From positions 49,883 through 113,882 of the forward strand of contig NZ_JARGDO010000014.1 in the NCBI RefSeq assembly GCF_029211185.1: a DNA stretch of 64,000 nt. Direction: 5' to 3'. The notes below the pieces were generated by a model. The model did no database searches. It saw only the letters and a program-made list of their open reading frames with translations, and was not told where the DNA came from. This DNA is from Tessaracoccus caeni. Lineage in GTDB: Bacteria > Actinomycetota > Actinomycetes > Propionibacteriales > Propionibacteriaceae. A program made the position numbers and the translations under genes. Positions 39,955-48,515 of the stretch are shown in pieces. Each line of letters begins with the position of its first letter. The first letter of the stretch is position 1.

Positions 39955-40464
39955 CTACTTACCCAACCCCTCCCAGAAGATGTCGAAGTGCCGAGCCATC
40001 ACCAGGAGCGGCTGGGTATAGGTGGCCACCTCGGTCTTGTCCTCGGGGTCGGTCCATGTGCAGGTGTACTCCCCCGGCCAGTCGATCGTCACCGCTGGGC
40101 GCGCGTCGCGTCCCTCCGGGATCTGACCGGCCTCTGCCTTCCGGTCGGCGGGGAGGGACTCATAGGTCCAGACGCAGAGATCCTTCTGCCGCAGCGTCGC
40201 GAAACCGAACACCCCGTAGGACGCGAACAGCAGCAGCACCGCCGACACGACGGCAGCGGTCATCACCAGCGCCCGCATCGCCCATCCCTTGCCCCAGAAG
40301 CCGGAGATGATCACCAGAACCAGTAGCACGAGGATCTGAGGAAAGAGCGGAGGGAAGTTCCACACCCACTCCGGCTCCCGGTAGGACTGCACGAGCTGGG
40401 CGATCAACGCCAGCAATCCGGCCAACGTCACCAGTCTGATCGCGCTCGGCACCACCTTCTCCAT
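39955..40464 (-). CDS. Small membrane protein, unknown function
   Basis: A 169-residue protein I do not recognise. Three hydrophobic segments are seen (about residues 8-25, 41-57 and 66-88). A roughly 75-residue outside C-terminal domain follows with two Cys (KDLCVWTYESLP and GEYTCTWTDPED) that could form a disulfide. The -10 box TAGTCT (40471-40476) lies 6 nt before the ATG, so a leaderless mRNA is likely. Confidence 0.65.
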   Translation of the reverse strand: MEKVVPSAIRLVTLAGLLALIAQLVQSYREPEWVWNFPPLFPQILVLLVLVIISGFWGKGWAMRALVMTAAVVSAVLLLFASYGVFGFATLRQKDLCVWTYESLPADRKAEAGQIPEGRDARPAVTIDWPGEYTCTWTDPEDKTEVATYTQPLLVMARHFDIFWEGLGK

Positions 40465-40522
40465 CGACCCAGACTAGGGGCCGAAGGGGCCAGTGCGGAG
40501 GAAAACGACCTAGTCGGCAGAG

Positions 40523-42385
40523 CTAGTCGGCGAACTGCGTCGCGTAGAGCTTGGCGTAGGCGCCGCCGGTGTCGAGCAGTTCGGCGTGCGTGCCTCGCTC
40601 GATCACGCGTCCCGACTCGACGACGAGAATCTGGTCGGCCTTGCGCACCGTCGACAGGCGATGCGCGATCACCACGACGGTGCGGCCCACCGCGGCCGCG
40701 TCGAGCGCCCGCTGCACCAGCACCTCCGACTCGGAGTCGAGATGGGCGGTGGCCTCGTCGAGCACCAGGATCGGCGTGGCCTTGAGCAGCAGCCGCGCGA
40801 TCGCGACGCGCTGGCGTTCTCCGCCACTGAGCCGATAGCCCCGGTCGCCCACGACGGTGTCCAGCCCGTCCGGCAGGCGACGCACCACGCCGGCCACTTG
40901 GGCATCCTCCAGCGCAGCCCAGAGCTGGTCGTCGGTGGCGTCGGGGCGTGCGTAGCGCAGATTGGCGCCGATGGTGTCGTGGAACAGGTGCGCATCCTGG
41001 GTGACGTAGCCGACGTGGTCGCGCAGGGATGCGAGCGTCGCGCGGCGCACGTCGGCGCCGCCGATCAGCACGGCCCCGGAGTCCGCGTCGTAGATCCGCG
41101 CCAGCAGGTGAGTGATGGTGGTTTTGCCGGCGCCCGAGGCCCCCACCAGCGCGACGGTCTGCCCGGCGTCGGCGCGGAAGCTGATGCCGCGCAGCACCGG
41201 CTCCGACGGTGACTCATGGGTGACGCTGCCAGGACCGAGCGACGCCAGCGACACGGCCGAGGCCGGAGGGTAGGTGAACCACACGTCGCGGAACTCGACG
41301 GTGGCGGGGCCGTCGATGGGGTGCGCGTCCGGCGCGTCCTTGATCGCATGCGGCAGGTCGAGGATCTCGAAGACCCGCTCGAAGCTGACGAGGGCGGTCA
41401 TCACGTCGACGCGCAAGGACACCAATTGCATCAGCGGCCCGTAGAGCCTGGCCAGCAGGGCCACCAGCGCGGTCAGCGTGCCGACCGTCAACTGCTCCCG
41501 CACCGCCGCGACGCCGCCGAAGCCATAGAACATCGCGGTGGCGAGAGCGCTGACAAGGGTCATCGCCGTCATGTAGACGCGGGTGGTCATCGCGATCTTG
41601 ACGCCGCCGTCGGCCACCTCGCTCGCTTGCGCCGTGAACCGCTCCAACTCCTTCTCGGGCGTGCCGAAGAGCTTCACCAGCAGCGCACCGGAGACGGAGA
41701 ACCGCTCGGTCATCGTCGCGGACATCTCGGCATTGGCCTGCATCCGGTCCTTCGTCAGCCCGGCCAACCTCACGCCCACCAGCCGCGCGGGGATCATGAA
41801 CAGCGGCAGCAACACGAGCGCGGCAAGGGTGAGCGGCCACGACAGCACCAGCATCGATCCCAGCACCAACGCCACCGTGATGCCGTTGCTGACCACCGAC
41901 GACAACGTCGACGTGAAGGCCTGCTGCGCGCCCGTCACGTCGGACTGCAACCGCGAGACCAGCTTGCCCGTGTTGGAGCGGCTGAAGAAGGCGATCGGCA
42001 TGCGTTGCACGTGGTCGTAGATCTGGGTGCGCAGCCGCAGGATCAGCCCTTCACCGATCCGGGCGGAGCACCAGCGCTCGACGACGCCCAGGCCGGCGTT
42101 GACCACCGCCATCCCGGCCACCGCGAGCGACAGCGTCACGATCAGCCGCGTGTCACCCGCCAGCACCCCGTCGTCGATGATCCGCTGGAAGAGCAGCAGC
42201 GGAGCCACCGACAGCGCGCTGGCGACGACGACCACGACGAGGAAGATCAGCAGCAGTCCCGTGAACGGCTTTCCGTAGGCGACGACACGACGCAGCGTCC
42301 CTCGAGACAGCTTGTGGTTCTTCAGTTCCGGGTCGGCGCGCATCCGGCCGAGTAGTCCTCCCCCGCCGCGATACCCCACAGACAT
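40523..42385 (-). CDS. ABC exporter, fused permease-ATPase
   Basis: A 620-residue half-transporter. The N-terminal domain has six transmembrane helices (about 40-340), and the ATPase domain has Walker A GASGAGKTTI, signature RLSGGERQRVAIA, Walker B ILVLDEATAHLDSESE and switch VVIAHRLSTV. It would work as a homodimer or pair with another half (MsbA/LmrA type; drug or lipid export). The ATG at 42385 follows GGGGAG; the frame stays open upstream but crosses the neighbouring gene. Confidence 0.93.
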   Translation of the reverse strand: MSVGYRGGGGLLGRMRADPELKNHKLSRGTLRRVVAYGKPFTGLLLIFLVVVVVASALSVAPLLLFQRIIDDGVLAGDTRLIVTLSLAVAGMAVVNAGLGVVERWCSARIGEGLILRLRTQIYDHVQRMPIAFFSRSNTGKLVSRLQSDVTGAQQAFTSTLSSVVSNGITVALVLGSMLVLSWPLTLAALVLLPLFMIPARLVGVRLAGLTKDRMQANAEMSATMTERFSVSGALLVKLFGTPEKELERFTAQASEVADGGVKIAMTTRVYMTAMTLVSALATAMFYGFGGVAAVREQLTVGTLTALVALLARLYGPLMQLVSLRVDVMTALVSFERVFEILDLPHAIKDAPDAHPIDGPATVEFRDVWFTYPPASAVSLASLGPGSVTHESPSEPVLRGISFRADAGQTVALVGASGAGKTTITHLLARIYDADSGAVLIGGADVRRATLASLRDHVGYVTQDAHLFHDTIGANLRYARPDATDDQLWAALEDAQVAGVVRRLPDGLDTVVGDRGYRLSGGERQRVAIARLLLKATPILVLDEATAHLDSESEVLVQRALDAAAVGRTVVVIAHRLSTVRKADQILVVESGRVIERGTHAELLDTGGAYAKLYATQFAD

Positions 42386-42428
42386 GCCGTCTCCCCTCGT
42401 CCGCCGTCCACCTCTAAGCCTTCTATGA

Positions 42429-43010
42429 TCAACGACGCACGCGATACCGCGTGTGAAGCACGCGAGTCCCCTGGATGACAACGTCTGGGTCTTCCAGGAG
42501 CTGCTGCACGTCGACGGAGCCGAAGTACCTTTTGCCGGACCCGAACACGACGGGGGCGACATCCATGCGTACTTCGCTGACGAAGCCCGCGGCGAAAAGC
42601 TGGCCGCCGACATCGCCTGCAGCGACCTCAATCACGCGATCGCCCGCGAGCTCCTGCGCTGTAGCGACGGCTTCCTCGACGCTACCTACGAAATGAAACG
42701 GTGCCTCGTCGTTCCAGCCCTCGGGTGCCGGACGGTGCGTCACGACCACCACATGTTCGACTCCGCTGGGAGGCGTGCCGTCCCAACCATCCGTGAGGTC
42801 GAAGACGTGGCGACCGACGATCGTCACCGCGATCTCGTCCCAATAGGGACGAATGTAGTCATAGGACACCTGCGACACATTCAGGGCGCCGCTGTCATCC
42901 AACGGCACCTCGCCGCTGACCAACCATTCGAAAAGCGGGCCGGGGTCATCGTTCGTGTCGGCGATGAAACCGTCAACCGATACCGAGGCGTTCATTACGA
43001 TATTGCTCAC
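42429..43010 (-). CDS. Dihydrofolate reductase family protein (RibD C-terminal-like)
   Basis: A 193-residue reductase-fold protein. It starts at GTG 43010 with AGGAG 6 nt upstream and the typical NIVMNASVSVDGFIAD. The fold is marked by VTIVGRHVFDLTDGWDG, HVVVVTHRPAPEGW and VIEVAAGDVGGQLFAAGFV (NADPH loop), ending ILHTRYRV-like VLHTRYRVRR. These YyaP/RibD-like proteins use NADPH, but their substrates are usually unknown. The gene lies 49 bp downstream of the AraC gene on the same strand. Confidence 0.85.
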   Translation of the reverse strand: MSNIVMNASVSVDGFIADTNDDPGPLFEWLVSGEVPLDDSGALNVSQVSYDYIRPYWDEIAVTIVGRHVFDLTDGWDGTPPSGVEHVVVVTHRPAPEGWNDEAPFHFVGSVEEAVATAQELAGDRVIEVAAGDVGGQLFAAGFVSEVRMDVAPVVFGSGKRYFGSVDVQQLLEDPDVVIQGTRVLHTRYRVRR

Positions 43011-43059
43011 AAGGGGCTCCTCTGCGTGATGCGTATCTCCAAGTGTGGAGCTCGGCGAG

Positions 43060-43914
43060 CTATCGGTCTTGTAAGAAATCAAGCGGCAATGCCCAGCCGT
43101 CGAGAACGCTACCGGGGTGTTCTCGCATGAAACGCCGACGTGCTTCGATGTACTGAGTTGGCGTGAGACCGGTGAATCCCCGGAACTCGTGGCCGAAATG
43201 TGCCTGATCGAAGTAGCCTGCGCCGGCCGCGACCTCGCTCCAGTCGATCGGCTCGTCCGGGTCGATCGCCAGCATGGTCGAGGCAAAACGTTGGGTGCGG
43301 GCCAGACGTTTCGGGGTCACTCCGATGAGCTCCTTGAATCGCAGCGCCAGATGGGTGTTGCTGACGCCGGCTACGTCGCTCAACTCGCCGATTGCAACCG
43401 CCCCGCTGGTCTCGGCGATGAGCTTGCTCAGGTGGCTAACCATGCCAAGACCTGCGCTCTGGCGCAGCCGTTGTATCAGCGCGTCTTCGAGCAGATTCAA
43501 CATTTCGGACGGCCCGTGCGCAGCGGCCAGTCGGTCTCGCAACTCGGCTACGGCAGCCCGGCCCCAGACATGCTCTATCGTGACGGGCCGGTCTCGCAGT
43601 TCTGCCACCGGCATCGGCAGGAACGGCGCCAAGCCCCAGGGCTTGACGTGCGCGCCGACGGATGTCGTCCAGAGGGGGTAGCTGAAGTCCCATGCGCGAG
43701 TGGGTGTAGCAACCACACAGCCGTCGGCATACTCGGATGTTTCGACATCGTCGCCGCCGCGGATTCGGAATGGTGCCCCGAGATTGACGATGAACAGCGC
43801 CGTCGGTGCGGGCGGCAGCATCAGACGAGTGTATGGCGGCGACCCCTGCAAGTAGTAGAGGTCATCGATCAGCCCGTTCAGCGGTGGCCGCGGCACTCTG
43901 GACACGTATTCCAT
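43060..43914 (-). CDS. AraC family transcriptional regulator
   Basis: A 284-residue regulator. The N-terminal half resembles the DUF6597/cupin-like sensor of this group (PPLNGLIDDLYYLQGSPPYT, PRAWDF-like TRAWDFSYPLWTTSVGAHVK). The C-terminal AraC DNA-binding domain covers about 165-262: AIGELSDVAGVSNTHLALRF and AAGAGYFDQAHFGHEFRGFT are the two helix-turn-helix units. It probably regulates the reductase-like gene that follows. It is divergent from dcd with a 59-bp gap. Confidence 0.9.
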   Translation of the reverse strand: MEYVSRVPRPPLNGLIDDLYYLQGSPPYTRLMLPPAPTALFIVNLGAPFRIRGGDDVETSEYADGCVVATPTRAWDFSYPLWTTSVGAHVKPWGLAPFLPMPVAELRDRPVTIEHVWGRAAVAELRDRLAAAHGPSEMLNLLEDALIQRLRQSAGLGMVSHLSKLIAETSGAVAIGELSDVAGVSNTHLALRFKELIGVTPKRLARTQRFASTMLAIDPDEPIDWSEVAAGAGYFDQAHFGHEFRGFTGLTPTQYIEARRRFMREHPGSVLDGWALPLDFLQDR

Positions 43915-43973
43915 GCATCCAAGTATCCGGTTCTCGCCGGCTCGTCGGCCCGCGCTGCCACTAGGCTGCTGCC

Positions 43974-44549
43974 ATGCTGCTCAGCGACCGCGACATCCTG
44001 GCCGAGGTGGCCTCCGGCGGAATACAACTCGACCCGTGGGACGAGGCGATGGTCCAGCCCGCCAGCGTCGACGTGCGCATCGACAAGTACTTCCGGGTAT
44101 TCGAGAACCACCGCTACGCCACCATCGACCCCGCCGAGGAGCAGCCCGAGCTGACCCGCCTGGTCGAGCCGCCGAAGGGAGAGCCCTTCATCCTGCACCC
44201 CGGCGAGTTCGTGCTGGCCTCGACGCTGGAGCTGGTGACGCTCGGCACCGGCGTCGCGGCGCGCCTGGAGGGCAAGTCGTCGCTCGGCCGTCTGGGCATC
44301 CTGACGCACTCGACGGCGGGCTTCATCGATCCCGGCTTCTCCGGTCACGTCACCCTTGAACTGTCCAACATGGCGACGCTACCGGTGAAGCTGTGGCCAG
44401 GGATGAAGATCGGCCAGCTGTGCTTCTTCCGCCTCACCTCACCGCCGGAGAACCCCTACGGCTCCGAGAAGTACGGCTCGCGCTACCAGGGCCAGCGCGG
44501 CCCGACGCCGTCGCGGTCTTACCTGAACTTCCACCGCACCGAGGTCTGA
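43974..44549 (+). CDS. dcd: dCTP deaminase
   Basis: A 191-residue trimeric enzyme making dUTP (or dUMP, in bifunctional forms) from dCTP for thymidylate synthesis. [48 protein letters not shown] and the active-site block [18 protein letters not shown] then [18 protein letters not shown] are all conserved. Actinobacterial homologues include dCTP deaminase/dUTPase bifunctional enzymes. The -10 TAGGCT (43962-43967) lies exactly 6 nt before the ATG: leaderless. Confidence 0.95.
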   Translation: MLLSDRDILAEVASGGIQLDPWDEAMVQPASVDVRIDKYFRVFENHRYATIDPAEEQPELTRLVEPPKGEPFILHPGEFVLASTLELVTLGTGVAARLEGKSSLGRLGILTHSTAGFIDPGFSGHVTLELSNMATLPVKLWPGMKIGQLCFFRLTSPPENPYGSEKYGSRYQGQRGPTPSRSYLNFHRTEV

Positions 44550-44600
44550 CTGGCAGGACGTCTGACGCCGTAGCGCAGAAACCCCAGGCGCCTAACTAAC

Positions 44601-44653
44601 AGATTTCGCACTCTGAATCATGCAGATTTCCAGGTTCGAATCATGCAGATTTC
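44601..44653. repeat. 23-bp tandem repeat ending AGATTTC
   Basis: AGATTTC occurs at 44601, 44624 and 44647, exactly 23 bp apart. The last two are preceded by the identical GAATCATGC, so 16 bp (44615-44630 and 44638-44653) are perfect direct repeats. They fill part of the 151-bp gap between convergent dcd and the MalY-type gene. Helical-phase-like spacing (about two turns) would suit cooperative protein binding, but no function is shown. Confidence 0.75.
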
Positions 44654-44700
44654 ACGCTACGAGCATGGACATCGCCGACTGCCAGCCGCCGGTGCAGTGG

Positions 44701-45825
44701 CTACGAAAACGTACGGGCCATCCGGGCGACGGCCTCGCGGATCACGTCGGGCGAGGCGGCCAGGTTGATGCGCACCCATTGCTTCGCGTCGAGGGAGAAG
44801 TCGGTGCCAAGGTTGAAGCGCACGCGGCCCACCTCATGGAACTGCTTGGCCGGGAAGTCCAAGCCCAGCGGGGAGCAGTCCACCCAGGCCAGGTACGTGC
44901 CTTCGGAGGGCTCATAGGTCAGGCCCAGCTGCGCGGACAGTTCGTCGGCGAGCAGCCGCTTGTGCTGCGCGACCTCATCGGCCACCTGCAGCGGCCAGTC
45001 GCGCGCGTCGTTGAGGGCCGCGGTGTGGGCGATGATGCCCGCGTAGCTCGCGCACTCGCTCACCATGGGATGCAGGGCATTGAAGACACGACGCGCACCC
45101 GGCCCCGCGACGATCAGGCCTGCCTTGTAGGCGGCCAGGTTCCACGACTTGGAGGCCGAGGTAACCACATACGCGTTATCGGCGCCGGGCACCTCAAGGT
45201 AGGGGATATGCGACGCGGGGGTGAGCGGAGCGTGGATCTCGTCGGCGATCACCACGACGTCGTGATCGGCGGCCAGCCTGGCCACCGCCGTGAGCTCCTC
45301 CAGAGTGTGCACCGTGCCGTTGGGATTATGCGGAGAGCAGAGCAGATAGGCCGTGGGCTTCACGCCACGAGCCCCGCTGAAGGCCTCGGCAAGCCCGTCG
45401 AGATCCAGCCGGCCGGCCTCCGTCAGCGGCACCTCCAGAGTCTGGCGTCCAGTGGCCTTGCAGATGCCACGGAACGGCGGGTAGATCGGCGGGTTGATCA
45501 CGACGTGGTCGCCGGGCTCGGTGACCGCGGCCAGCACGTCGCGCATGCCCTGCATCACGTCGCCGGCCAGCTTGATGTCGGCGCCGTCGATCTGCCAGTT
45601 CCAGGTATCGGCGGCGTAGGCGATGAAGGCGTCTTGGTAGTCGGGCTGCTCCGGGTAACCGCTGTCCGACAGCGCGATCGAGCGGGTCAGCGCCTCGGCG
45701 ATCGGCTCGGCCAGCCGCGCGTCCATTTCCGCGACGAACATCGGCAGCACGTCAGGCTCGAACCGGCTCCATTTGATGGAGCGACGACGACGCAGTTCCT
45801 CCAGCGGGACATCGAAGATAGCCAT
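44701..45825 (-). CDS. MalY/PatB family aminotransferase / cystathionine beta-lyase
   Basis: A 374-residue fold-type I PLP enzyme. The N-terminus has RRRSIKWSRFEPDVLPMFVA then EMD, typical for PatB. VVINPPIYPPFRGI, LLCSPHNPNGTVHTLEEL, VVIADEIHAPLT and the PLP lysine in TSASKSWNLAAYKAGL follow. PatB/MalY proteins cleave C-S bonds of cystathionine or cysteine conjugates, and MalY also acts as a regulator. The gene has no sulfur-metabolism neighbour, so the in vivo substrate is open. Confidence 0.9.
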   Translation of the reverse strand: MAIFDVPLEELRRRRSIKWSRFEPDVLPMFVAEMDARLAEPIAEALTRSIALSDSGYPEQPDYQDAFIAYAADTWNWQIDGADIKLAGDVMQGMRDVLAAVTEPGDHVVINPPIYPPFRGICKATGRQTLEVPLTEAGRLDLDGLAEAFSGARGVKPTAYLLCSPHNPNGTVHTLEELTAVARLAADHDVVVIADEIHAPLTPASHIPYLEVPGADNAYVVTSASKSWNLAAYKAGLIVAGPGARRVFNALHPMVSECASYAGIIAHTAALNDARDWPLQVADEVAQHKRLLADELSAQLGLTYEPSEGTYLAWVDCSPLGLDFPAKQFHEVGRVRFNLGTDFSLDAKQWVRINLAASPDVIREAVARMARTFS

Positions 45826-45930
45826 GCGCCCATCCTGCCCCCAAGCGAGGCACCGCCGCCAACGCCGTACGCAACCAGAGGAAAACCCAAGAGATCCCGC
45901 CAGTAGACGGCAGAATCTCTAAACAGGAAC

Positions 45931-45966
45931 TGTAAATTTTACAGTAATTTACAGTTCGCTTACACT
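45931..45966 (+). promoter_or_regulatory. fic promoter with overlapping palindromic operator
   Basis: The -35 box TTTACA (45938-45943) and -10 box TACACT (45961-45966) are separated by 17 nt, and the ATG at 45973 starts 6 nt later, so the mRNA would be leaderless. The palindrome TGTAAATTTTACA (45931-45943) covers the -35 box, and ATTTACA (45947-45953) repeats half of it. Binding there would block transcription. Confidence 0.7.
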
Positions 45967-45972
45967 TGGCGA

Positions 45973-47289
45973 ATGAGGCTACCCAGCAAGCCACCCAGCG
46001 TCGCCACCCTTCTTACCAACCTGGATCCCTCCACCTTGGTGAGGGCAGTCGAGGCAGGACGCCAGGTGTCCGACTACCCGAGCTGGGACAAGGTGCGACG
46101 GCGCCCCGCGCCGGACGGCCTCACTCCCGAACAATGGTGGGTCGGCATCAAGTTCAGCCGGGCCACCGAGCCACTTTCACTCCGAGACAAGGAAGGCCGG
46201 CCTTTCGTCGTCGCAACCCCTCCCGACGTGAACAAGGCTCTCTACGAGATCTGCATCGCAACCGCAGGACGACTCGGCACCGGAGAGAAAGTGCTCGGAG
46301 ACGCCCAACGGGACCGCTATCTGATGAGCTCCCTGCGCGAGGAGGCGATCTCGTCAAGCCTGCTCGAGGGCGCAGCGACGACTCGGCGACAGGCCGCTGA
46401 GATGCTGCGCACCCGGCGTCGGCCGCGGACCAGGGGGGAGCGCATGGTCGCGAACAACTTTGCCGCCATGCAGTGGATCCGCGAACACACCCACGACCCC
46501 ATCACCCCCGAAGCCATCCTCCAGCTGCATGCCATTGTCACCGAGGGAACGCTCGACGACGCGGCAGACGAGGGACGGATCCAGCAACCGGGCGAGGACC
46601 GCGTCGTCGTCGGTGGCGAGGACGACACCATCGCCCACGATCCCCCACCGGCCGACCAACTTCCAGAGAGGCTCGAGCAACTCTGTCAGTTCGCGAACTC
46701 CACCGACGCAAACACGGGGTGGCTACACCCCCTTGCCCGGGCGATCATCACGCACTTCATGATGGGCTACGACCACTACTTCGTCGACGGCAACGGGCGC
46801 ACAGCCCGGGCGCTGTTCTACTGGGTCGCTCTACGCGAAGGCCACTGGCTCATGGAGTATTTGAGCATCTCCAGCCTGCTCTACGCCGCTCCGGCGAAGT
46901 ACGCGAAGGCCTATCTGGACACGGAGACCGACGACGGCGACGTAACCTACTTCCTTGTGCACCAGCTCGACGTGATTCGCCGTGCACTCGAGGCGCTCCA
47001 GAGCTACCTCGACGAGCGGCAGACAGAGTTGCGGGAAGCGACCACCTGGGCGCGGCACCTGGGCCTGAACCATCGGCAGGTGGCATTGGTCCAGCGCGCC
47101 ATCGCCGACCCGAACACGGTGTTCACCGCCCAGAGCCATGCCTCCAGCCACGCGATCACGCTCCAGACCGCACGCACCGATCTGAATCACCTCGAAGAAC
47201 ACGGGATCCTCGAGCACTTCCAGCGCGGACGACGTATCGAATGGGCGCCAACCGCGGATCTGACCGCTCGCCTCACCGACGAATCCTGA
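45973..47289 (+). CDS. Fic domain protein with winged-helix C-terminus
   Basis: A 438-residue protein of the Fic/DOC superfamily, which mostly transfers AMP to target proteins. The catalytic motif is complete: His268 in HYFVDGNGRTAR. An auto-inhibitory motif SSLLEG (Ser128, Glu132, Gly133; [ST]xxxE[GN]) precedes the Fic core, making this an N-terminally inhibited (class II) enzyme. The C-terminal 80 residues (LGLNHRQVALVQRAIADPNT, QTARTDLNHLEEHGILEHFQ) look like a winged helix. The gene is flanked by AT-rich repeats at 45931 and 47310, and its surroundings differ in composition from the genome. Target and function are unknown. Confidence 0.9.
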   Translation: MRLPSKPPSVATLLTNLDPSTLVRAVEAGRQVSDYPSWDKVRRRPAPDGLTPEQWWVGIKFSRATEPLSLRDKEGRPFVVATPPDVNKALYEICIATAGRLGTGEKVLGDAQRDRYLMSSLREEAISSSLLEGAATTRRQAAEMLRTRRRPRTRGERMVANNFAAMQWIREHTHDPITPEAILQLHAIVTEGTLDDAADEGRIQQPGEDRVVVGGEDDTIAHDPPPADQLPERLEQLCQFANSTDANTGWLHPLARAIITHFMMGYDHYFVDGNGRTARALFYWVALREGHWLMEYLSISSLLYAAPAKYAKAYLDTETDDGDVTYFLVHQLDVIRRALEALQSYLDERQTELREATTWARHLGLNHRQVALVQRAIADPNTVFTAQSHASSHAITLQTARTDLNHLEEHGILEHFQRGRRIEWAPTADLTARLTDES

Positions 47290-47309
47290 CCCCAACACTC
47301 GCATTAACA

Positions 47310-47346
47310 TGTAAATTTTACAGTTATTTACACTTATTTACAGTTC
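47310..47346. repeat. AT-rich repeat downstream of fic
   Basis: TGTAAATTTTACA is followed by GTTATTTACACTTATTTAC and AGTTCG, closely matching the upstream element at 45931-45957 (TGTAAATTTTACA, GTAATTTACAGTTCG). Together they form direct repeats flanking the fic gene. They could be extra operator copies, a bidirectional control site, or ends left by insertion. Confidence 0.7.
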
Positions 47347-47363
47347 GGGCGGGACGGGGACCT

Positions 47364-48434
47364 CTAAGAGCAAAGAGCCCTGGCGGCCAGGTCGACGTCG
47401 GAGGCGTCGTTGAAGACGTGGAAGGCGACGCGGGCGCGCCCGTCGCGACCGGAGGCGACGATGCCAGCGGCGGCAAGGCGAGCGAGATCGGCACCGTCCG
47501 GATCTTCCCAGGTGACGATCGCGCTGGGATGACTGGGCTCGGGCAGCCCGAGGCGCTCACGGAAGGCCGCAGCGAGGCCTGTGGTGTAGGCATACAGCTC
47601 ATCGCGATCGAGGCCGGCGAACAGTTCCAACGCGGGCTCCGCTCCAACGAAGGCCTGCCAGGCCGGAGAGACGTCGAAACGGCTAGCGTCAGCGGCGAGC
47701 TCGACCTCACCGCCGTAGCAGGACGACCACGGATCGGAGCCTGCGTACCAACCGGCATGCACGGGGCGCAGGGTCGCCGCGAACTCATCCCGGAGCGCGA
47801 GGAAGGCCACCCCTCGAGGCGCACACAGCCACTTGTAGGCGTGACAGACGAGGGCGTCGAAGCGGGAGGCATCGACGGGCAGCCACCCGACGGCCTGGGT
47901 GGCGTCGCACAACGTCCTGGCGCCACAGCTCGCGGCGGCGGCGACGATCGCATCGGCATCCGCAACCTCGCCGGTGGCGGACTGCACGATCGAGAACGCG
48001 ACGAGGTCGGTGCCGGGGCGGATCGCGTCGACGAGCCCGTCGAGAGGCACAGCCCGCACCCTGATGCCGCGTCCCGCATGCACGAACGGCAGCACCATCG
48101 AGGAGAAGTCTCGGTCGGGCACCAGCACCTCCGCGCCGTCGGGCAGCGAGGCCGCGATCAGCGAGGCGAGCACGGAGGTCTGCGATCCGATCGCGACGCG
48201 GTCCGGCGAGACCCGGACGAGGGAGGCGAAGTGCGCCCGGGCGCGCTCGGCGACCGCCTGGTAACGAGCGGCGTTAGGTCGCCCAGCGGCCGCCTCGTTC
48301 AGGTCGACGATCATGGCCGCACGAGTCGCCCGCGTCGGCAGGCCGGTGGTGCAGGCCGCCAGGTAGCCGCGCCCACCAGCGAACGCGTCGCGTGCGTGAG
48401 CGATCGTGGGGCGGGAGCGGAGCGACTTCAACAT
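47364..48434 (-). CDS. Class V PLP-dependent aminotransferase family protein
   Basis: A 356-residue fold-type I enzyme of the aminotransferase class V group (cysteine desulfurase / isopenicillin-N epimerase-like). Recognisable parts: GYLAACTTGLPTRATRAAM at the N-terminus, IGSQTSVLASLIAASL, LVAFSIVQSATGEVAD, TLCDATQAVGWLPVD and the PLP lysine in HAYKWLCAPRGVAFLAL. It lacks the conserved Cys loop expected for a desulfurase, so epimerase, lyase or transaminase activity is more likely. ATG 48434 is preferred; GTG 48455 is an alternative. Divergent from a LysR gene that probably controls it. Confidence 0.85.
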   Translation of the reverse strand: MLKSLRSRPTIAHARDAFAGGRGYLAACTTGLPTRATRAAMIVDLNEAAAGRPNAARYQAVAERARAHFASLVRVSPDRVAIGSQTSVLASLIAASLPDGAEVLVPDRDFSSMVLPFVHAGRGIRVRAVPLDGLVDAIRPGTDLVAFSIVQSATGEVADADAIVAAAASCGARTLCDATQAVGWLPVDASRFDALVCHAYKWLCAPRGVAFLALRDEFAATLRPVHAGWYAGSDPWSSCYGGEVELAADASRFDVSPAWQAFVGAEPALELFAGLDRDELYAYTTGLAAAFRERLGLPEPSHPSAIVTWEDPDGADLARLAAAGIVASGRDGRARVAFHVFNDASDVDLAARALCS

Positions 48435-48475
48435 GCTTCCAGCCTGCCGCTCCACATTTCATTCGTCTAGAACAG

Positions 48476-48491
48476 GTATCGGATGAGATAC
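48476..48491. promoter_or_regulatory. Candidate LysR-type operator
   Basis: GTATC-GGATGA-GATAC is a symmetric site in the 81-bp divergent region between the aminotransferase and LysR genes, with the T...A spacing expected of LysR boxes. It lies just upstream of the TATGAT -10 (48504-48509) of the LysR gene. Confidence 0.45.
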
Positions 48492-48515
48492 ATGCTGTTT
48501 CCTTATGATTGAGGA

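Noticed and set aside
44629..44645. GGTTCGAATC, a tRNA T-loop-like sequence
   Set aside because: The flanks do not pair as a T-stem, and no acceptor, D- or anticodon arms lie upstream; it is part of a 23-bp direct repeat.
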